A DNA stretch of 22,470 nt from DATGUA01 sp035301545. Lineage in GTDB: Bacteria; Bacillota; Clostridia; Tissierellales; Tissierellaceae. The DNA lies in the NCBI GenBank assembly GCA_035301545.1, contig DATGUA010000044.1, positions 1 to 22,470 on the forward strand, in the 5' to 3' direction. The translations under genes were made by a program, and so were the position numbers. The notes beneath the pieces are model-generated. The model saw only the letters and a program-made list of their open reading frames with translations. It searched no databases and had not been told where the DNA came from. Positions 7,191 to 14,925 of the stretch are shown here, piece by piece (within the stretch, counting starts at the first letter, position 1; every line of letters starts with the position of its first letter).

Positions 7191-7346
7191 TTAATTTTGA
7201 ATGTCACCTGACATAGTTTGAATATAAAAGAAACCAATTATCCCTGATATTATCATAATTAAATATGTGATAGCCGATCCAAAACCAAAATCTAAAAAAC
7301 TAGTTGTCTTATAAATTATATCAGTATTGAATAAATGATATTCTAT
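7191..7346 (-). pseudogene. C-terminal remnant of a MalF/UgpA-type sugar ABC permease
   Basis: Translating the minus strand gives about 50 residues, including YKTTSFLDFGFGSAITYLIM, then a membrane segment and a stop at 7191-7193. This is the last membrane helix of the first permease subunit (compare family 'YxxAFxxxxFGYASAMS'). Upstream, the frame closes with TAA at 7347-7349, and the sequence beyond is the promoter region of the opposite gene, so a deletion end lies at about 7346-7350. It sits 14 bases before the intact second permease, the normal operon order. Clear gene fragment. Confidence 0.85.
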
Positions 7347-7350
7347 TTAC

Positions 7351-7375
7351 CTAAAGGTATAAGTGATACCTATAG
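7351..7375. repeat. dyad at the deletion junction, upstream of the reductase gene
   Basis: CTAAAGGTAT and ATACCTATAG form a 10-bp inverted repeat with one mismatch around AAGTG. It could be an operator or a hairpin; it lies upstream of the promoter at 7405-7433 and next to the broken end of the permease remnant. Confidence 0.4.
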
Positions 7376-7404
7376 TTGATTATAATCTTATAGATACTTG
7401 ATAT

Positions 7405-7433
7405 TTGTTAACACAATAGTATTTTAATATAAT
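7405..7433 (+). promoter_or_regulatory. promoter of the double-cubane reductase-like gene
   Basis: A -35 TTGTTA (7405-7410), a 17-base spacer and a consensus -10 TATAAT (7428-7433). The start would be near 7440, with a leader of about 26 bases that holds the AAAGGAAGTGAG ribosome site. Confidence 0.7.
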
Positions 7434-7465
7434 GTTAGTATTGAAATATAAAAGGAAGTGAGATT

Positions 7466-8644
7466 GTGTTAAAGTTACCAGATAATTTTGAGAGTTACGA
7501 AGAAGCTAAAAGAGAAGGGTTTTTAAAAGTAAGAGAATTAAGAGAAGAGGGAACCCCAATTGTTGGGATATTTTGTACATATACACCTATTGAGCTAATC
7601 CATGCTGCTGGTGCAGCTGCAATTAGTTTATGTGGTACAAGTAATGAACCAATTTTAGCTGCAGAACAAAGTCTACCAAAAAATTTATGTCCTTTAATAA
7701 AATCTAGTTATGGATCTGCTGTATCAGATCAATGTCCATATTTTTACTTCTCAGATTTAATAGTAGGTGAGACTACTTGTGATGGTAAGAAAAAGATGTA
7801 TGAGTTATTAAATGAAATAAAACCAACTCATTCTATGCATCTACCACAAGGACAAGATAAGGATCATGCTTTTAGATATTGGAAAGAAGAGCTAATTTTA
7901 TTTAAAGAAACTTTAGAGGAAAGATTTGATGTAGAAATAACAGATGAAAAATTAAGAGAAGAAATAAAAAGAAGTAATCGTGAAAGAAAGGTTCTATTAG
8001 ATTTTTATGAATTAGGAAAACTGAACCCATCACCAATATCAGGTCATGAGATAAATGAGGTTATAGAATCTTTAGGATTTCAGTTTGATAGAGAAGCAAA
8101 ATGTGATTTTGTAAAAGAAAGGACTAAGGAATTAAAAGAAAAATATGAAAATGAACTAAAAGGAACTAAATCAGATAGACCTAGAATATTGGTTACTGGT
8201 TGTCCACTAGGTGGAGTTAGAGATAAAGTCTTAAAGATAATAGAAGATTCAGGAGCAGATATAGTAGCATTTGAGAATTGTAGTGGGGTAAGAGAAAAAA
8301 TGGATCAAGTAGATGAAAATATAGATCCAATAGATGCCTTAACGGAAAAATATTTAAATGTAAGTTGTTCTGTAATGACACCAAATCCACGTAGATTTGA
8401 GACACTAGATAGTATGATAGATGAATATGAAATTGATGGGGTGATAGAAGTAGTTCTTCAGGCTTGCCATACATTTAATGTAGAAGCATATAGTGTACAA
8501 GAATTTGTAACAAAAGAAAAGGATAAACCATACATATATATAGAGACTGACTATTCTAAACTAGACGAAGGACAGATAAATACTAGAATTAACGCATTCT
8601 TAGAAATATTAGAATTAGCTATGATAGAACATACCTCAAATTAA
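7466..8644 (+). CDS. 2-hydroxyacyl-CoA dehydratase / double-cubane cluster reductase family protein
   Basis: A 392-residue cytosolic iron-sulfur protein of the HgdB/BcrB/YjiM family. The start is GTG at 7466 after AAAGGAAGTGAG. The opening 'GIFCTYTPIELIHAAGAAAISLCGT' is the family hallmark, and ten cysteines are spread through it (37, 56, 75, 90, 105, 213, 246, 272, 301, 334), several in family-typical contexts (LPKNLCPLIKSSYG, TGCPLGG, QACHTFNVE). Known relatives either dehydrate 2-hydroxyacyl-CoA with a second subunit or, as single-subunit double-cubane proteins, perform ATP-driven low-potential reductions fed by a BadF/BcrA/HgdC-type ATPase. The single gene here and its overall length favour the double-cubane group. 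No activator ATPase is encoded nearby; one must be elsewhere if it is active. Own promoter and terminator. Confidence 0.88.
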   Translation: MLKLPDNFESYEEAKREGFLKVRELREEGTPIVGIFCTYTPIELIHAAGAAAISLCGTSNEPILAAEQSLPKNLCPLIKSSYGSAVSDQCPYFYFSDLIVGETTCDGKKKMYELLNEIKPTHSMHLPQGQDKDHAFRYWKEELILFKETLEERFDVEITDEKLREEIKRSNRERKVLLDFYELGKLNPSPISGHEINEVIESLGFQFDREAKCDFVKERTKELKEKYENELKGTKSDRPRILVTGCPLGGVRDKVLKIIEDSGADIVAFENCSGVREKMDQVDENIDPIDALTEKYLNVSCSVMTPNPRRFETLDSMIDEYEIDGVIEVVLQACHTFNVEAYSVQEFVTKEKDKPYIYIETDYSKLDEGQINTRINAFLEILELAMIEHTSN

Positions 8645-8710
8645 AATCATATGAAAGACTATGAAAATCCTAAGGATAAAAACAAATTAGGGATTGATAC
8701 TTAGTGTGTA

Positions 8711-8749
8711 AAAAACAGATTAAAATTTAAAATTTTAATCTGTTTTTTT
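8711..8749 (+). terminator. intrinsic terminator after the reductase gene
   Basis: A stem of about 17 bp centred on 8729 (8711-8727 with 8731-8747; core CAGATTAAAATTT) running into a seven-T tract ending at 8749. It starts 66 bases after the stop codon. Confidence 0.88.
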
Positions 8750-8811
8750 ATATAAACTGTTATGAAACTAAAAGAACTGTATTAACTAATGAACTGACTA
8801 TACAACCAGAA

Positions 8812-9569
8812 TTAGTATGGAAGTTTATTAAAGAAAACTGGATATAAAAAAAGGGTTTATATTAGATATAATGAGATTTATTATAACTGCTGTATTTGTA
8901 AGAGTAAATTTATTAAGCACTAAATCATTAAAATCTGGAACTGAACATTATGACCTCTAATAAAGTTATTAGAGACAAAATAGAAGGGTATCTGGCACCG
9001 ATAGAAGAATCTGGGGAAGATTTTAATAAGGGCAATATTGTATTAGAGGACTACTCATTAGAAATAAATAATAATAATCTACTCAAGGAATTTGATTATA
9101 TATTTGAACCAGGCAGATCTTATGTGATTATTTGTCTATCTGCTATACAGTCAAATATAAGGTATATTGATAATAATGTATTTGTATTAAATGAGGGTGT
9201 AAAAGAAAATATTAGGATGTATAGGGATATATCAGATGAACAGGTACTAAATATAGGAAGACAGGTAGGATTTAGTGATGATTTTATAATTAAAGGATCT
9301 CTTGGTCATAGTGGAAAGTTTATTTCTGCAGGAGAATATCAAGGTATTGCTATAGCTAGAGCACTCCTAGATTCCCATATGTATTAATCTTAGATGAGCC
9401 TACTTCAAATTTGGATCCTGATAATGTCAAATCTATTCAAAATATTATAGGAAATATAGATGTACCAATAAAGATCGTAATTACACATGATTATAATGAT
9501 TCTTATATTAGTAAATTTGATTCGATAATTGATTTTTCAAAAATGTCTATAGATAGTAATGTTAAATAA
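8812..9569 (+). pseudogene. decayed ABC exporter (fused membrane-ATPase type)
   Basis: Pieces of one ABC gene in shifting frames. 8812-8850 encodes ELVWKFIKENWI then a stop, followed after a shift by KKGFILDIMRFIITAVFVRV, which looks like the first membrane segment. The transmembrane domain is then largely deleted. 8950-9387 encodes the linker and the start of the ATPase domain. Walker A is destroyed (GRSYVIICLSAIQS instead of GxxGxGKST) and roughly 30 residues up to the Q-loop are missing; the signature ISAGEYQGIAIARAL remains. The frame breaks at 9374-9376, where CCC appears to have been CCCC. Continuing in the next frame gives YVLILDEPTSNLD (Walker B and D-loop) and ITHDYND (H-loop) to a stop at 9567-9569. 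Without Walker A the protein could not hydrolyse ATP. Confidence 0.85.
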
Positions 9570-9622
9570 TTATGATAGTTTAGCTTAATAAAATCAGTTT
9601 GTAAGGTTAGAGTTAAATAAGA

Positions 9623-9678
9623 TAATATAAAAGGGTCTATTTATTAGATTAATCTAATAAATAGACCCTTTTATATTA
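9623..9678. terminator. 28-bp perfect palindrome, bidirectional terminator overlapping the lipA stop
   Basis: Arms 9623-9650 and 9651-9678 are perfect reverse complements. The TAA of lipA (9676-9678) is part of the right arm. It serves lipA on the minus strand and the decayed ABC gene on the plus strand. Confidence 0.85.
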
Positions 9679-10521
9679 CATAAATTTGTCTGCATGATAG
9701 GAACTTCTTACTAAAGGTCCTGATGCTACATGTTTAAAGCCTAAATCTAAACCAATTGTTTCGTATTCTTTAAATTGGTCAGGAGTAATATATTCTTCTA
9801 CAGGTAAATGATTCTTACTAGGTTGTAGGTATTGACCAATAGTTAACATATTACAATCTACATTTCTAAGTGCTTTCATTGTTTCTATAACCTCATCTTT
9901 ACTTTCTCCAAGTCCTACCATTATTCCAGATTTTGTAACCATATCAGGTTTTTGTTTTTTTACATATTTAAGTAGATCTAATGAACGCTGAAAGATAGCT
10001 TGTGGTCTTACTCTATCATATAATCTTGGTACAGTTTCTATATTATGATTTAATACATCAGGATCTGCATTTATTATAATATCTATTAAATCTGTCTGTC
10101 CTTGCATATCAGGAATTAATAATTCTACAGTTGTATTAGGATTTATTTCTTTTATTGAATATACTATTTCTTTAAAATGATTAGCACCTTGATCAGGTAA
10201 ATCATCTCTGGTCACAGAAGTTATAACAGCATGTTTTAAATCTAATTTATTAACTGCTTGTGCAATATTAGTAGGTTCTTGTTTATCTACAGCTTCTGGT
10301 CTTGCTGTTACTACATCACAAAACTTACAATTTCTTGTACAATAATTTCCCAATACCATAAAAGTTGCAGTTCCTCTATTAAAACACTCCATACGGTTAG
10401 GACAGTTGGCCCCTGTGCATACAGTGTTTAAATTTAAATCTTCGATTAATCCTTTAACCTTATTGGTAGTTTGGCTACCTTGTAATTTGACTCGCATCCA
10501 TTCTGGCTTTCTTAAACTCAT
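9676..10521 (-). CDS. lipA: lipoyl synthase
   Basis: A 281-residue radical-SAM enzyme that inserts two sulfur atoms into protein-bound octanoyl groups to make lipoyl cofactor. The auxiliary-cluster ligands Cys35, Cys40 and Cys46 (CTGANCPNRMEC) and the radical-SAM motif CTRNCKFC (Cys61, Cys65, Cys68) are both intact, as is the C-terminal RSSY (272-275), whose serine ligates the sacrificial cluster. AAAGGAGGAAC precedes the ATG. It begins 15 bases after lplA and is co-transcribed with it. LplA can charge apo-proteins with octanoate or lipoate, and LipA converts the former. No lipoyl-carrying protein (GcvH, E2) is in the window. Confidence 0.97.
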   Translation of the reverse strand: MSLRKPEWMRVKLQGSQTTNKVKGLIEDLNLNTVCTGANCPNRMECFNRGTATFMVLGNYCTRNCKFCDVVTARPEAVDKQEPTNIAQAVNKLDLKHAVITSVTRDDLPDQGANHFKEIVYSIKEINPNTTVELLIPDMQGQTDLIDIIINADPDVLNHNIETVPRLYDRVRPQAIFQRSLDLLKYVKKQKPDMVTKSGIMVGLGESKDEVIETMKALRNVDCNMLTIGQYLQPSKNHLPVEEYITPDQFKEYETIGLDLGFKHVASGPLVRSSYHADKFM

Positions 10522-10536
10522 AATAAAGTTCCTCCT

Positions 10537-11535
10537 TTAATTTGCTATAGATAACATTTCACTAATAAAGTCTTTCTTTTCTAGGTTTTTTATGTAATCA
10601 GATAAATCATAGGGTTCTAATACTTTTTCTATAGACTCCCTATCATAATTTATACCAATAAAAAGTTCCTCTATAGATTGTATATTTTTATAACTAAAGT
10701 AGTCACCAAATAAAGATAAATTTGTAATAATATTATTTTCTATATTTAGATTATATTCTATCACACCACAATCAGGAAATTTAACTTCATGTTTTATAGA
10801 GTATCTTTCGTTTTTTCCAAAATTCCATTCCTTACTATTATATCGATTATCAGCTATTTCCTTGATAGCCTGAATATCATCAGATGTTAATTCATACTTA
10901 TCTTCTATTTTATAAGTTTTACAGATATAATTTTCAAGGTAGCTTTTAAATTCATAAACATCCATTGGTTCTAACAGAAATTCTTTTATATTTGCTACAC
11001 GTGAGCGAACGGAACTTACAGTTTTATCTATAAATTTTATTTTTCGAGGATTTAATGCCCGAGATAATACAGATAAATCTCCATCAAATAAAATACTTCC
11101 ATGATGTAGTATTTTATCTTTAGTATAATATTGTGCATTTCCTGAAACTTTTTTATCATTTATAACAATATCATTTCTTCCAGAAAACCTTGCATCTATA
11201 CCTAAAGATTGTAAGGCTTCTATTATAGGAGTAACAAATGTAGTAAATGATTCCTTTATAGAGCCTTGATTTCTTTTTGTAATAAAAGTAAATTGTATAA
11301 TATTTTCATCATTGTAAATAGCTCCACCACCTGATAGTCTTCTGACTACTTCTATATTATGTTTTTTAACAAAATGTTGATTAATTTCTGCAAAAGCATT
11401 TTGGTTTCTTCCAATTAGGATTGTAGGTTTATTTATCCATAAAATAAAGATATCTTCTTGGGAATTATGTAAAAAGTATTCTTCAACACCATGATTAAAG
11501 CATGGATTATCAAAATTATTTTCCACACAAATCAA
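10537..11535 (-). CDS. lplA: lipoate-protein ligase A
   Basis: A cytosolic enzyme of about 332 residues that activates free lipoate (or octanoate) with ATP and attaches it to lysines of lipoyl domains. Core motifs: RRLSGGGAIYND (about 65-76), KVSGNAQ (about 129-135) containing the conserved Lys, and HHGSILFD (about 144-151). A C-terminal accessory domain follows. The open frame reaches a TTG at 11550, but the ribosome site GGAGGTGA lies within those first codons, so the start is taken as the TTG at 11535 giving (M)ICVENNFDNPCFNHGVEEY, as in the family. A GTG at 11526 is the other option. It is the first gene of the lplA-lipA operon. Confidence 0.93.
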   Translation of the reverse strand: MICVENNFDNPCFNHGVEEYFLHNSQEDIFILWINKPTILIGRNQNAFAEINQHFVKKHNIEVVRRLSGGGAIYNDENIIQFTFITKRNQGSIKESFTTFVTPIIEALQSLGIDARFSGRNDIVINDKKVSGNAQYYTKDKILHHGSILFDGDLSVLSRALNPRKIKFIDKTVSSVRSRVANIKEFLLEPMDVYEFKSYLENYICKTYKIEDKYELTSDDIQAIKEIADNRYNSKEWNFGKNERYSIKHEVKFPDCGVIEYNLNIENNIITNLSLFGDYFSYKNIQSIEELFIGINYDRESIEKVLEPYDLSDYIKNLEKKDFISEMLSIAN

Positions 11536-11649
11536 TAATCTCACCTCCAATGAAGTATTATTAGTATTACTATGAAAAGTAATAAATTATTTTGGTAATA
11601 TATTTAGTTAATATTTAATAATTACTTAAAACTCTATTGTTATATTTTT

Positions 11650-11679
11650 ACTATATCATATTTATTTACTGTTAATCAA
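11650..11679 (-). promoter_or_regulatory. promoter of lplA-lipA
   Basis: On the minus strand: -35 TTGATT (11679-11674), an 18-base spacer and -10 TATAGT (11655-11650), with an extended TGA just upstream of the -10. The transcript would start near 11643, leaving a leader of about 108 bases that has no recognised riboswitch. Confidence 0.55.
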
Positions 11680-11725
11680 TTTCAATTTATTTAGCTTTTA
11701 TTTAGGTAATCTCTGATATACTTAT

Positions 11726-11731
11726 TATAAT
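11726..11731 (+). promoter_or_regulatory. TATAAT box before the 25-codon ORF
   Basis: A consensus -10 hexamer 33 bases upstream of the small ORF. The -35 region is weak (TTTAGG at 11701-11706, 19-base spacer), so promoter strength is uncertain. Confidence 0.35.
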
Positions 11732-11758
11732 ACACTCTGAATATAAGGGGTGATATAT

Positions 11759-11836
11759 ATGTTAGAGGTAGTATTGGATGCTAGTGTAAATGAAGGAAGT
11801 CTACCACATAATAGGATTTTAGAAAAGATTAAGTGA
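11759..11836 (+). CDS. possible 25-residue peptide
   Basis: An ATG with an excellent ribosome site (AAGGGGTGA, 11745-11753) opens a 25-codon frame starting MLEVVLDASVNEGSLPHN and ending in TGA at 11834-11836. It follows a TATAAT box and precedes the MATE gene by 109 bases. I recognise no family. It may be a genuine small protein, a leader peptide for the MATE gene, or the truncated head of a lost gene; the good start signals with an abrupt end favour the last two. Confidence 0.4.
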   Translation: MLEVVLDASVNEGSLPHNRILEKIK

Positions 11837-11900
11837 AAGATATAAATTATAGATATAAAAAATATAATAGGGTATATAGAATTATAGGGATATACTTTAA

Positions 11901-11909
11901 TGCTATAGT
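11901..11909 (+). promoter_or_regulatory. extended -10 promoter before the MATE gene
   Basis: TGCTATAGT is an extended -10 (TGn-TATAGT) with no good -35. It would start transcription near 11916, leaving the AAAGGA ribosome site (11931-11936) in the leader. The TATAAT at 11923-11928 is too close to the start codon to be used. Confidence 0.45.
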
Positions 11910-11945
11910 ATATATAAAATGTTATAATGGAAAGGACTTGACAAA

Positions 11946-13298
11946 ATGGTAAAGGAAAATAAAGATTATTTGTTTTCAAAGAAAGATCTTATGTATCTTA
12001 TCATTCCCCTTATAATAGAGCGACTACTGGCTGTAACTGTTGGTATGATAGATACAGTAATGGTTGCTAAGGTAGGAGAAAGTGGTGTTTCTGCTGTATC
12101 ACTAGTAGATGCTATTAATATACTTCTGATACAAGTATTTGGAGCTTTAGCAACAGGGGGTGCAGTAGTTGCAGGACAATATATTGGGAAAAAGCAAGAA
12201 CAAAATGCTAGAAAGGCAGGAGAGCAGCTTGTATTATTTATAACCTTAATTTCTATAGTTATAATGGCTTTAATGTATATAGGGAAAAACTTTATCTTAA
12301 ATGTAGTATTTGGTTCAATAGAACCTATTGTAGCAGAATATGCTAATACATATATGATGATTGTATTTGCAAGTATTCCATTTATAGCCTTATATAGTAG
12401 TGGAGCTGCATTGTTTAGGGCTATGGGAAATTCTAATATAACTATGAAAACATCTCTAATAATGAATACTATTAATGTAGTAGGGAATGCAATACTTATA
12501 TATGGCTTTGATATGGGGGTAGAAGGTGTGGCTATACCTACACTTATATCTAGAATAGTAGCTGCTATTATTATAATTATTCTTCTTATGGATATAGACC
12601 TTCCAATTCATATAAGTAGACCCATTAGTTATAAATTAGATTGGAAAATGGTAAAAGATATACTTTATGTAGGAGTTCCTAATGGAGTGGAAAATAGTAT
12701 GTTCCAATTAGGAAAGCTAATGTTATTAAGTCTTGTATCTACTTTTGGAACTGTAGCTATAGCAGCTAATGCAGTTGCAAATACTGTAACAGCTTTTCAA
12801 TTCCTGCCAGGTACTGCTATAGGATTAGCCTTAGTCTCTATAGTAAGTCAATGTGTAGGAGCAGGAGATTATGAACAGGCTAGATATTATACTAGGGAAC
12901 TCCACAAATATACTTATGGAGCTTTAATAGTATTAAATGTAATTATAATTTCAACTTCTTCATTTATACTGAAAGTATTTAATCTATCTCCTGAAACATT
13001 TGATCTTGCCAAGAAAATAATAATATTTTATGGGGCAAATGTTGTTATAGGATGGCCAATATCTTTCCTTTTACCAAACACATTAAGAGCAGCAAAAGAT
13101 GTACGATATGCAATGATAGTTAGTATAGGATCTATGTGGGTTACTAGAATAGGATTAGGTGTCTTATTTGCTAAATATCTAGGTATGGAAGTGTTTGGAA
13201 TATGGTTAGCCATGGTATGTGATTGGTATGTAAGAGCAGCATTTTTCATTCACAGATATAGAGGGGATAAGTGGGAAAGAAAAGCCATAGAAAATTAA
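11946..13298 (+). CDS. MATE-family multidrug/cation efflux transporter
   Basis: A 450-residue integral membrane antiporter with twelve predicted helices in two six-helix halves. The opening segment LIIPLIIERLLAVTVGMIDTVMVAKVGESGVSAVSLVD is typical of the NorM/DinF-like MATE proteins, and the mid-protein repeat (VGVPNGVENSMFQLGKL) starts the second half. MATE pumps expel cationic drugs or metabolites using Na+ or H+ gradients. AAAGGA at 11931-11936 supports the ATG. No regulator gene adjoins it, so substrate cannot be inferred. The last residues (AMVCDWYVRAAFFIH) reappear in a degenerate fragment near 19947, showing that a second copy once existed. It is followed after 39 bases by a hydrolase gene without an intervening terminator. 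Confidence 0.95.
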   Translation: MVKENKDYLFSKKDLMYLIIPLIIERLLAVTVGMIDTVMVAKVGESGVSAVSLVDAINILLIQVFGALATGGAVVAGQYIGKKQEQNARKAGEQLVLFITLISIVIMALMYIGKNFILNVVFGSIEPIVAEYANTYMMIVFASIPFIALYSSGAALFRAMGNSNITMKTSLIMNTINVVGNAILIYGFDMGVEGVAIPTLISRIVAAIIIIILLMDIDLPIHISRPISYKLDWKMVKDILYVGVPNGVENSMFQLGKLMLLSLVSTFGTVAIAANAVANTVTAFQFLPGTAIGLALVSIVSQCVGAGDYEQARYYTRELHKYTYGALIVLNVIIISTSSFILKVFNLSPETFDLAKKIIIFYGANVVIGWPISFLLPNTLRAAKDVRYAMIVSIGSMWVTRIGLGVLFAKYLGMEVFGIWLAMVCDWYVRAAFFIHRYRGDKWERKAIEN

Positions 13299-13337
13299 AT
13301 GTAAATTACAAATAAATTTTAACTGTGAGGTATATAA

Positions 13338-14264
13338 ATGATTAAGAAAAACTTTATTTTTGAATCAGATAATGGAAAAGATATTTTTGTTTATAATTGG
13401 CTGCCTAAAGATAAAAAAGTCAAAGGGATAGTACAAATTGCCCATGGTATGGCTGAAACAGCAGAAAGATATGAAAGATTTGCAAAAGAGTTAACTAGAC
13501 ATGGATATATTGTATATGCTAATGACCATAGAGGACATGGTAAAACTGCCGGAAATATTGAGAATCTTGGATATCTTGGAGGAAAAGATGGATTTAATTG
13601 GATAGTAAAAGATATGTATAAATTAAGTAATATTATAAAGGAAGAAAATCCAGATTTACCTTTATTTTTACTAGGTCATAGTATGGGTTCTTTCGCAAGT
13701 CAAAAATATATTATGATGTATGATAATAATTTAGATGGTTTAATACTTTCTGGCTCTAATGGTGAACAAGGAATAAAGTTGAAATTAGGTGCCTTATTAG
13801 CTAAAAGAGAAGTGAAAAAGCATGGCTATAAAAAGAAAAGTCCTAAATTAGATAAATTGACACTTGGAAATTTTAATAAGTCATTTAAACCAAATAGAAC
13901 TAAATTTGATTGGATAAGTCGTGATGAGGATGAAGTAGACAAATATATAAACAATCCTTATTGTGGGACTATATTTACTGTAGGATTCTTTTATGACTTT
14001 TTAAACGGATTAAGAGATATAGAAGATAAAAGAAATTTTCATTTAATTCCAAAGGATTTACCGATTTTTATATTTTCAGGAAACAAGGATCCGGTAGGTA
14101 ATTTTGGTAAGGGAGTTAAAAAGCTTTATAAGAGGTATAAGTTTTTAGGAGTAAAAGATGTTGAATGTAAATTATATAAAGATGGAAGACATGAGATGCT
14201 TAATGAAATAAATAGAAATGAAGTTATGAAAGATGTAATTCAATGGCTTAATAGACAAATATAA
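13338..14264 (+). CDS. alpha/beta hydrolase, monoacylglycerol lipase / lysophospholipase type
   Basis: A 308-residue cytosolic serine hydrolase with no signal peptide. The oxyanion-side motif AHGMAETAERYERF (35-48) and the nucleophile elbow GHSMGS (113-118, Ser115) match the monoglyceride lipase/lysophospholipase (PldB/YtpA-like) group. The triad is likely completed by Asp251 (SGNKDPVG) and His285 (DGRHEMLNE), all with family-typical spacing. A cap region of about 150-235 is rich in lysine. The ribosome site (GTGAGG) is modest. It is probably in one transcript with the MATE gene 39 bases upstream and ends at a strong terminator. Substrate (monoacylglycerol, lysophospholipid or another ester) cannot be told from sequence. 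Confidence 0.9.
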   Translation: MIKKNFIFESDNGKDIFVYNWLPKDKKVKGIVQIAHGMAETAERYERFAKELTRHGYIVYANDHRGHGKTAGNIENLGYLGGKDGFNWIVKDMYKLSNIIKEENPDLPLFLLGHSMGSFASQKYIMMYDNNLDGLILSGSNGEQGIKLKLGALLAKREVKKHGYKKKSPKLDKLTLGNFNKSFKPNRTKFDWISRDEDEVDKYINNPYCGTIFTVGFFYDFLNGLRDIEDKRNFHLIPKDLPIFIFSGNKDPVGNFGKGVKKLYKRYKFLGVKDVECKLYKDGRHEMLNEINRNEVMKDVIQWLNRQI

Positions 14265-14281
14265 AGTAATTTTAATAGAGT

Positions 14282-14318
14282 TAATCCTAGCTTTTTAAAG
14301 TTAGGATTATTTTATTGT
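14282..14318 (+). terminator. intrinsic terminator after the MATE-hydrolase unit
   Basis: Stem TAATCCTAGCTTT (14282-14294) with AAAGTTAGGATTA (14297-14309), one G-U pair, followed by a T-rich tail (TTTTATT). It lies 17 bases after the stop codon. Confidence 0.85.
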
Positions 14319-14434
14319 AAACTATAGAAAGTTTTGATACTATTATATCGATATGTAAATAGATGGAATAATTTGTCGTTTTAAAGACTGAGTTTTATGA
14401 AATTATAAGAATATAAAAAAGGAGGAATCTCATC

Positions 14435-14917
14435 ATGGAAGATTTGAAGGAAAGGTTTGATCAGGGAGTAGGAAGTATGAAAAAGGGTTTCAAAACTGAG
14501 AAAGAAAAGATGGAGCTAAATAAAGAAATAAAAGAATTAGAATCAAAATTACAATCTCTTTATAATATAAGAGGGAAAGAAGTTTTAAAACTTGGTGAAG
14601 GTTTTTATAAAAAGGTAAGATTAGGAGAAATAGAAAACTATGATAATGAAATCATAAGTACTTTGAGAGAAGTAGACAGAGAAATATTTAATATGCTTCA
14701 ATTAATAGATAGAAAAATAGGTGCAAGTAAAGCAAATTCATGTAATCAATGTGGAGCAAATCTTGAGCCAAATGATAAATTCTGTAAAGAGTGTGGGGCA
14801 GCTGTAGTATTAAAAGAAGAGAATAAGGATGATATGAAAGAATGTAGTATATGTAATATAAAAAATCAAGAAGACAATAATTTTTGTATATCTTGCGGAA
14901 ATAAATTTGAAGGGTAG
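14435..14917 (+). CDS. coiled-coil protein with two C-terminal zinc ribbons
   Basis: A 160-residue soluble protein behind a very strong AAAAGGAGGA. Residues about 20-95 are highly charged and predicted to form helical coiled coil. Two zinc ribbons follow: Cys103/106/117/120 (CNQCG...CKECG) and Cys137/140/151/154 (CSICN...CISCG). No enzymatic motif is visible. It is the first gene of a three-gene operon: 8 bases separate it from the next gene, which also starts with zinc ribbons and is a membrane protein. A role as the cytosolic partner of a membrane sensor or scaffold is inference. I do not recognise a named family beyond generic zinc-ribbon proteins. Confidence 0.85.
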   Translation: MEDLKERFDQGVGSMKKGFKTEKEKMELNKEIKELESKLQSLYNIRGKEVLKLGEGFYKKVRLGEIENYDNEIISTLREVDREIFNMLQLIDRKIGASKANSCNQCGANLEPNDKFCKECGAAVVLKEENKDDMKECSICNIKNQEDNNFCISCGNKFEG

Positions 14918-14925
14918 GTAAGAAT

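Noticed and set aside
11536..11649. Possible riboswitch or leader RNA before lplA
   Set aside because: The leader is AT-rich without a convincing paired structure; no lipoate riboswitch pattern is known to me.
11725..11979. Minus-strand 84-codon open frame before the MATE gene
   Set aside because: It overlaps the promoter region and start of the MATE gene, has no ribosome site and gives an Ile/Tyr-rich product expected from AT-rich noncoding DNA.
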